A stretch of DNA of 64,000 bases, from positions 840,872-904,871 of the forward strand of contig MNCI01002923.1 of assembly GCA_015680685.1 (NCBI GenBank), read 5' to 3'. The notes beneath the pieces were generated by a model, which was not told where the DNA came from, ran no database searches, and saw only the letters and a program-made list of their open reading frames with translations. This DNA comes from Gnetum montanum. Taxonomy: Eukaryota > Streptophyta > Gnetopsida > Gnetales > Gnetaceae. Below are positions 57,364 through 64,000 of this stretch, piece by piece. Position numbers and translations under genes: made by a program. The stretch's first letter is position 1, and each line of letters starts with the position of its first letter.

Positions 57364-57995
57364 AGCACCATCATGATTCCTACTACTGTCTCTTCAGCAA
57401 TCATGACCACAATCATGATCTTGCTTCTTGTTTGCATCCATGTCTTGACTTGCCCCTCTAGATCCTTCTTTGTCATTAGATCCCTTGTTACCAAAATTAG
57501 GATTGTGAACCATGGAGTGTAATTTCTAGTTTTGACCTCCATCACCAAAGTCAAAGAGAGGACTTTTATTTAATTAAAAATCCACAGAGAAGGGTTCCCC
57601 ACTAGCATATTGGTATAATAGGGATGGAGAATCCTTAAGTCCTTTTCCCTTAGAAAATTCATAACACTACTCTAGCTATCAATCCCACAAATATTTTTCT
57701 TTGGTGGGATGGTAATCCTGATGTTAGCATCTTCCACAATATACTCCCCATGGTGGTCTTGAAGACCACATTGTGCAAGCATTTGATAGAGCATTGTAAG
57801 AGCAACACGATTAGGTAGTAACACAATGTTGCCCTTCATTCCATGCCACTACAACTATTCATTATGGTGTAGGATGAAGGTGAAGTTCAACACATAATCA
57901 TTAGGATGAGTATATATAATTCGATAATGTTAAAGCTTTAGTGGATTAACTCTATCAACCTTGGGCAGAGAATCGCTCCTATGAGAAGAAGACAT
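57364..57995 (-). pseudogene. gag of element B, N-terminal part
   Basis: The start codon is at 57995 (MSSSHRSDSLPKVDRVNPLK), then YTHPNDYVLNFTFILHHNE, matching A2 and C. It also reads NIRITIPPKKNICGIDS, with stops. The reading is cut at 57364 by element T, whose target duplication AGCAC appears on both sides. It continues at 40355. Confidence 0.75.
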
Positions 57996-58130
57996 TTTCA
58001 ACTAACAAATAAAAGTCATAGTGTGCTCTGAGAATTTATTATCGTAATTATGAAATAAGATATGACTCTAAGGTTCATTCTAATGATTTAAATAATTTTT
58101 ACTAGGTCCTAAATAGTGCACAAAAAAAAT

Positions 58131-58150
58131 GTCCCTAGCAATGGTGCCAA
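58131..58150 (-). other. Primer-binding site of B (tRNA-Asp type)
   Basis: Reverse complement TTGGCACCATTGCTAGGGAC adjoins the LTR, matching the tRNA-Asp site with a few transitions. It shows that the right-hand LTR is B's 5' LTR. Confidence 0.83.
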
Positions 58151-59004
58151 TGATGAGCGATGAGGTACCCCTACGTCCAACCATACGAATCACTAAGGTG
58201 TTATGCAAAATCTGGTCAAATTCTATAAACCTATATTTTTCTAGTATACTATCTCTTCAAGGAAGTGAAATGGGAATTACAAATTTTTGTTCTCTTTCCA
58301 ACTATACTTGTGAGGTTTGAGGGTATGGTTTAAGTGTAATTGAGATATAGGATTTTTCTTACTTTATATTTTATGGATTTGGTCATCTACAACAAGAATG
58401 AAGAGTAGAGTAATTAAAAATCTAATTTGTTATTGTCTATCTAGCCTAACACAAGTGAACATCCCACTTTCTTGAACACATATAGCACTATTGGACTACC
58501 AAATGTTAAGTGTTGCTAGGTTACCAAGTACTATATGAATGCTCGAAGTGATGATGCTCATGTTCATTAACTGCTTGAAATAAATTGCTTAATTCAAATG
58601 CATTAAAATAAATAGCATGAAAGTAAAATGAAATGAAGAAAATATTAAGCTATTCTCAATGCTACAAGTATTTTCAAAAGAGTTTATTTTATTCTTGTCA
58701 TATTGCTGCACTTAGGTACATCAGTGCTCAAATAAAGAACCGTACACACTAGACTCCTTCTACAGGCACTCAAAAAATATTCTAACTCTGAGGAAAAGAA
58801 ATGGAAAAAGCTTCACTACTCTAACTAATAAATACTAAAAACTAATTGAAAACTAGAGCCCAAACATGGTATTTATAGACTTGGGATATACATCCCAATG
58901 TCGCATATGTGACATCATACTTAGACCTTAATGTCTCATACATGACATCGTGACTCCAACATCACTTACCTAACATCAAAGTAGACATAAAACATATTTC
59001 ATCA
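58151..59004 (-). repeat. 5' LTR of element B
   Basis: It is 854 bp, from TGATGAGCGATGAGGTACCC to ATTTCATCA, aligning with 24914-25734. The TATA box (TATAAATA on the reverse strand) is at 58870-58877. CTATC follows, one transition from CTACC at the other end. Confidence 0.87.
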
Positions 59005-59562
59005 CTATCATTCATACCTTAAACTCATGTAGTTATCATTGGGATTACCAAGTGGTATAACTTCTAAGTGAATTAAGCAACACCACTACTAGGTTACCAG
59101 ATAACTACAAGTAGTGTTTGAAACCAATCATACCCATTGTGCTTACTTATAACATGTAAAATATAGTTCTTAAAAGGTAAATGATTAACTAGAAAATTAA
59201 GAAAATTATTCTAAGTAACCATAAAGAAAAATAAGTGGATGTTGCAATGATGAAAAGCAATCTTGATCTTTATTACTAGTTAGAAAATATGCCCAAGTAT
59301 AATTCATTTGAATAAAGACACCGTACAATTTCTCAACACCACACTATGGGCATTCATATTATTCCTAACTACGAAAAAAAATTGTAAGAGTTCGAATATG
59401 TGTTGAAATGAAAAGTTGTTGATTGTGCATCCAGGTGCTAGTATTTATAAGGCTACACAGATCCCGAGACATCACATCAATGATGACATAGGATGGGCTA
59501 TGACATCGTAGCTACGATATCATAGATATGATATTGCATGATTACAAAAAGTGATTTTATTA
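59005..59562 (-). repeat. Solo LTR E, right part
   Basis: Continues the LTR interrupted at 24913, starting with B's target duplication CTATC. It contains the family's 'GGGATTACCAAGTGG' and 'GAATAAAGACACCGTA' blocks, a TATA box (59452-59459) and GATATC palindromes near the end. AATCC at 59563-59567 equals 24591-24595. Confidence 0.78.
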
Positions 59563-61130
59563 AATCCTATGCATGTGCCATAATGCAATAAGTTTAAAAT
59601 GTTATGAGAAGGACTTTATATCATCCATCCAACTTTTTCTTATAGGGCCATGATAATTTACCATCCATCCAACCTTTTAATATGTTTGTTAGCCAACATA
59701 CAATAACTTAAGCCATTCCTAGAATCCTAAGTAACTAACAACACTGACACCTTTGCATAGGAAAAAGCACACTATTTTTTGGACCTCCTTCTCTCAACAT
59801 AGTAGTGGGGGAGATGATCATTCATACTAACAACTTAATAAGGCTAACCAATTCTAAGCCTTTTTGTTTTGCAATGTTCTTCATATGTTTTCCATTTTCT
59901 TGAATATTTGATTGATTATTTTATATATTTTCTTTTCACCTTGATTAATTTCATCTAGTTTTATTGGAAGTTATTGATTTTGTTTATTGCTACTGCAAAA
60001 TGTTAAAATTTATTAATGAAATATATCAAAATTATGATTAATTAACTAAAAGATCAAATTTTATCTTTGGATAATGTTCTTTAAGAATAATTTGTTAATT
60101 CTCTAGTGGGAACAAGTAGTGAGTTCATGACATCCACTCATTCCATTTGATTCCATGAGATATCTATACCCTAGAAACATGAAAGTTCTTTCACATTACA
60201 ACTTAAAAGTAATCAATGATCTTGATACAAAATGAACTAGGAAAGGATCAAGTGGGAATGGAAAATGGTATGACCTTAAGGGGATTTGATATGATTTCCA
60301 TAAACATCATTCTTAAGTTCTATGATACTCCACTAGTATATCATCATTCCTATTTTAAACAATAATAGGAACTAGACCTTTGCATGATATGGTTCCTGTG
60401 AAGAAGAAATAAATACATGAAAATTCAAAGCATACTCCTTAAAATTAATAATATGCTATAAGCAATAGTTATGAAGCTAGAAAGACATGTTATCCACACC
60501 TAAAGGCACCCTTATAACTAAGGTCTTCTCTACTTTCTTCTTCTCTTGGAGTGAAAATTTTCCTTTGGGGTTGTCCTAAACTTTTGATCAATGTAGAGTA
60601 GGCATATGTCAATGCAAGATCATTGAAAGTGGAATGGCTTTGGTCTAGACTTGGAATAGAATGGTATTAGATCATCTTAATCACAATTTTCACCAAGAAC
60701 ATCATGTAACTAGGATGTTGATTATCTCTTCCACGTTCTTTCTCTCTATCATTTATTTGTCCCATGTTCTACCACCTCACTGCTTCATACCATAGCAAAT
60801 TATTTAGGTCTTTTTTTTTTCTAGATAGCATAACCCTGAAATAATTGCTTTCATGGGTATGAAGTTTAACTTGACTTAACCAGTCATCATCCTTAGGGCC
60901 TACAAAATATTTGCAATGAAGGTATGCAAGGGCATAATCAACATATGCTTACTTTGGAAAGGACCCACTTATATTCCTTTGCTCTAACTTAAGTTCAATT
61001 CTCTACCATGGATCACTTGATTGATCAATCATCTCAATAGCATTATAACATCCAATTTTTCTCTTCTTTGTATCATAACCTCCTTATCAAACTCATACAA
61101 ATTCACTTGAATTAATTTTTCTAGGCTAAA
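59563..61130 (+). other. Element A1: end of integrase and 3' non-coding region
   Basis: From 59590 the sequence follows A2 21480 onward: the GAGAAGGACTTTATAT block, then TTTGGACCTCCTTCTCTCAA and AGTAGTGGGGGAGATG (A2 21655-21690), and a T-rich stretch near 59860-59960. Later blocks match A2 22080 and 22870. Homology becomes hard to follow after about 61100, and no polypurine tract or 3' LTR was found. Confidence 0.7.
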
Positions 61131-61784
61131 CCTACTCTCTTTCATATTGCTATCATCATTCCACATCTTTTTGGCTTCCATTTGGCTCTTCTTTTGTTTG
61201 AAAACTTGCCTAAGATTCCTCTAGTTCTCAATGGAAACAATAGATAAGAATTGTTGTGTTGATGCATCCTTGTTAACGCAACCCTAGTGATGTAGCATAA
61301 AAAGCCTATAAATACACGTGACACTCAACTCTTTTTTCACCATGTTTTCAAAGAACTAGAGGAGTTTTTACAATTTTAGAGCCCAAGAACCTTCCAAGCA
61401 TCTTAACTTCTAAACCACTTACTCATTTTCACCTATTTTTGACCCTTGAGCTATTGGAGATATGCTTTATATCATGAGGGACACAAACCTTTGGTTTTTT
61501 TTTCATAGAAAATTTTGAAATTTTTCTAAATCCCCATGGTTAATCCATTAAAATAATATTAAATTAATTATCATAAATAATTAATGCTAACTAACAAGCT
61601 CCGATAGCTATAAATAAAATCATATTAAAATAATACACCTAGCCCATAATCATAAATAAGCACTTAAAATAATAAATTCTTAATGACCAATAAATTAACA
61701 TAACCTAATCTAATGAAGAAAGATATTCAATATCTAAAGGTTATGAACTAAAAAGCTAATCATGGTTTATTTCTATGATCATAG
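61131..61784. other. Unassigned interval with a TATA-like box
   Basis: The sequence no longer follows the Athila-like family. A TATAAATA at 61307-61314, followed by CA-rich leader-like DNA, resembles an LTR promoter region, but no partner copy exists in the window. No gene is supported here. Confidence 0.35.
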
Positions 61785-64000
61785 ATGGCACCTAAACAAG
61801 GACCATAAGCGAGAGGGCCATTGCAACCCAAGAAAAAGTAATTTCAAAGCGGAAGGGGCCAAAAAAAATAACCCCAAAAATAAGTAATCGAGGAGATGCA
61901 TGCTATTAGACCTCTTTGGAAGGAACTTGAAGTGGAATCCATCAGGTAGATTCCCATTGTGGAGACAGGCCAATATAGATAGGATGAGGCTCCTAAGTTG
62001 AGATCTAACCTATAGGTCACCATTAAAGAGACCTACCTAGAACAAATTAGGACCAAGGAGGTCCAAAGTTCCATTCTTTAAGATTTGAACATTGGATCCT
62101 TCTTGTATTTGGCACCAAAGAAGATTAGAACACAATTGCAAGGGTTTGTCTTGTGGCTCATTCTCTCTAGTAGTAGATAGTGGTACATAGGGAGATGTAC
62201 AACTATAAAGATGATGCATCAGTGAAAATCAAGGACATCATCATCTCTTCTTTAATTGAGGTCATAGTAAAAGCCATTAGTTTATCCAACATTGGATCAA
62301 AACTTGCTAAGATCTTGATATAGGCACAACAAGATGCAAAGAATGAATGGGTCTAGTGATGCTATATAGTGAACCATAAAGAGTATGATGCCCTAACAAA
62401 GAAAAAACAAGCTTATTTCATGATTGCAACCTATCACCTAAACCCAACGATGAGGCCAAGTAAGGTGATAGCCTTCTCTAGTAGGGAATGCATAACTCTA
62501 ATCAAGAAATTCCTTCTTAACCTATTCTAGCTCATCTTCCTAGAGATTGAAGAATGCTTGAAGGAAAATGAGAAGGATAGGAAGACTATAACCTTCCCAT
62601 GCTTGATAAGGAAATTATGTAAAAGGATGGGATAGCTTGCTATTCAAATGATGTAGTCCATCATGCTCTTACTACATCATGATAAGAAATGATGAAGGAC
62701 AAGTAGTAGCAAAGCTACAGAAAGAAGAGTAGCCATTGCCATCAATACTTGTATCCTTAGAAACCACACTAGAGATGATCATAGTTACTGAATGACTTAA
62801 GAAACTTTAGGAGTAGCTATTTTAGTAACAACAAGGATTTATAGGTGGTGGGAAGTCATCTTTTTACCATCCAATCATAAGCCATCTAAATGAGGTTGCA
62901 AGGACTACTAGTTAACTGAATAGTGAAATAACCCTACTATTCTCTAAGTAGAGGAGCCAAGCATCTACAAGGCCTAATCCAAGTGCCAAGGAGATCATGG
63001 TGTCCATTATTGAACAAATATTTCCTAAAATTTTAGGAAATGCTACAACCTTCTTAGTCATGTTGGAGGAAGATGAGGGGCAATGGTCCTAGTAATGCAA
63101 TATGAGGGCTAAGAGATAGCAATAGAGATTATGGATAATCAAGTAGTAGAAGTCCTTAATGCTCTTGTGACATCTATACCATACATTGCTATCATGGTAG
63201 ATATCCATGTGTCTAAAGGAGTAAGAAGTAGTTAGATGAGTGTTTCCCAACATGAAGAGGTGTTGGAAATACTAGTGGAAGTTAGGAAACTACTTCTGAT
63301 GATCTTTTATCTCTTGCATTAAATTACTGCAAACTAGTTATAGTTACTCAAGACAAAGGAAAAATTGTTGGTTGCAATTGAGTAACTTGAGGAGGCCACC
63401 ATGACCTATCAATAGTTGGTCACTGAAGTTGCTAATTTAAGAACTCATCTCTCTAACCTTATCATTCTCTAGCCAAAACTTACATGAGATGAAGCTTTTT
63501 AACAACTTTAGAAAAAATATCAAGAGGATGAGAATGTAAAAAAAATGATGATCTTCGATGCATTTGTGTTAAAGGCTATGGCCAACAATACTGACATGGA
63601 CCTATCATAAGTTTACAAGGAGAACTTGGTCTTGATCAAGGATAATCACTACCTACAAAATGCTGAGTAGCAAAAAGATCAACTAGTCAAATATATTTTC
63701 TAGTAGAAAGATTAGCTTGTTAAGATGAACTTGGACTTGAGGAGATTGATAGCTGAAAAAAAAATCTCTTAATGGAAGAGGTCCATGCTCTTTTCCAAAA
63801 GACTCTAATTAAGGTAGCTACCTAGAAGAATGAGGCCCTAAAATTTAAAAGAGTGAAAAATCATTACACAAAGTAGGTTAGGCTACTCAAGAAGGTTAAT
63901 GAAAAAGAGATAAAATTAGCCAATGTGAAGATGAAGGTCCTCCAACAACTCTAGCAATGAGGTAATGTATGGTAGCCAACCTTTGATGAACTATATACAT
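61785..64000 (+). pseudogene. Degenerate transposon-like reading frame with coiled coil, unidentified
   Basis: From ATG 61785 (MAPKQGP) the translation is readable only with stops and frame changes. Clearer parts are DDASVKIKDIIISSLIEVIV (about 62213-62272) and AYFMIATYHLNPTMRPSKVI (about 62410-62470). Then come ECLKENEKDRKTITFPCLIRK (about 62550-62610) and, at 63360-63740, Leu/Glu/Lys-rich stretches such as VTEVANLRTHLSNLI, typical of coiled coils. No RT or transposase motif is seen. It may be an extra gene of a retrotransposon similar in plan to the antisense gene of T (MAPK- start, helical domain, coiled coil), but no alignment was established. It runs past the window end. Confidence 0.35.

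Larger units (their letters stand above)
24914..59004 (-). mobile_element. Element B: Athila-like gypsy element containing elements C and T
   Basis: Reverse-strand element spanning 34 kb because of two later insertions; without them it is about 9.9 kb. Its 5' LTR is 58151-59004 and its 3' LTR 24914-25734. The protease continues across C (30842 to 37985) and gag across T (40355 to 57364). The flanking bases CTACC (24909-24913) and CTATC (59005-59009) differ by one transition. B lies inside solo LTR E. Confidence 0.85.
7540..61130 (+). mobile_element. Element A1: Athila-like Ty3/gypsy retrotransposon, split by nested insertions
   Basis: A1 is the outermost and oldest recognisable gypsy element. 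Its pieces are 7540-14432, 24519-24595 and 59563 to about 61130. Its integrase reading matches across the gaps: before A2 it ends ...LHKTHF, and after A2's target duplication it continues with KQHH, as in the uninterrupted A2 copy (LHKTYNKKHHALK). The sequence after solo LTR E (59563 on) matches A2 21450 onward. A1's own 3' LTR was not found; homology fades near 61130, so the right end is approximate. The lineage call rests on the tRNA-Asp primer sites of its relatives and on an RT containing the Athila-like stretch MVQEGIVLGH (seen in A2). Confidence 0.7.

Noticed and set aside
1-64000. tRNA, rRNA, microRNA precursors or intact host genes
   Set aside because: No cloverleaf, rRNA core or uninterrupted non-element gene was found on either strand by reading; a covariance-model scan was not possible here.

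Overview
This window is plant nuclear DNA made almost entirely of decayed retrotransposons nested inside one another. No host gene, rRNA or tRNA was recognised. The plant origin rests on Ty3/gypsy elements whose primer site matches the 3' end of tRNA-Asp, a Tat/Ogre-type element with two RNase H domains, a Ty1/copia integrase and a plant-style LINE. Almost every reading frame is broken mainly by stop codons, as expected in a methylated, repeat-rich genome such as that of a gymnosperm or another large-genome plant. The species cannot be named from the sequence.

Layout. 1-4851: an LTR pair (F) enclosing a degenerate coiled-coil region and a LINE reverse transcriptase. 4860-5740: a copia integrase remnant. 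5840-6945: a reverse-strand gypsy pol remnant (G). From about 7540 to about 61130 there is one old gypsy element, A1 (+ strand), split by later insertions. Element A2 (14433-24518, TSD CACTT) sits in A1's integrase. Eighty bases further on in A1 lies a solo LTR, E (24596-24913 plus 59005-59562, TSD AATCC). Inside E is element B (reverse strand, 24914-59004, TSD CTACC/CTATC). Inside B are element C (reverse strand, 30843-37984) and the 17-kb GC-richer Tat/Ogre-like element T (reverse strand, 40356-57363, TSD AGCAC). A1 resumes at 59563. 61131-64000 holds an unassigned region with a degenerate coiled-coil reading frame.

A1, A2, B, C and G are one Athila-like family: tRNA-Asp primer site, gag-PR-RT-RH-INT order, about 2 kb of non-coding DNA between integrase and 3' LTR, and LTRs of about 810-880 bp starting TGATGA and ending TCATCA. 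C has lost RT, RNase H and integrase and can only have moved in trans.

The most interesting object is in T. Its pol is split between protease (ends 51948) and reverse transcriptase (starts about 46752) by 5.2 kb. That interval carries, on the opposite strand, a seven-exon gene (47166-51272) whose six introns all have GT-AG ends and whose reading frame is kept across every junction for 1,125 codons, with about 14 nonsense changes but no frameshift. Exons 2-3 look like a plant FCP1/NIF-type (HAD) phosphatase domain with its catalytic motifs lost. Exon 4 is an unrecognised domain, exon 6 has a coiled coil and exon 7 is acidic. Ogre elements are known to have an intron between PR and RT, so this looks like an antisense, spliced, captured gene nested in a retrotransposon intron. 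A 24-26 bp repeat family and clusters of GCGTA/TACGC mark T's non-coding intervals and LTRs.
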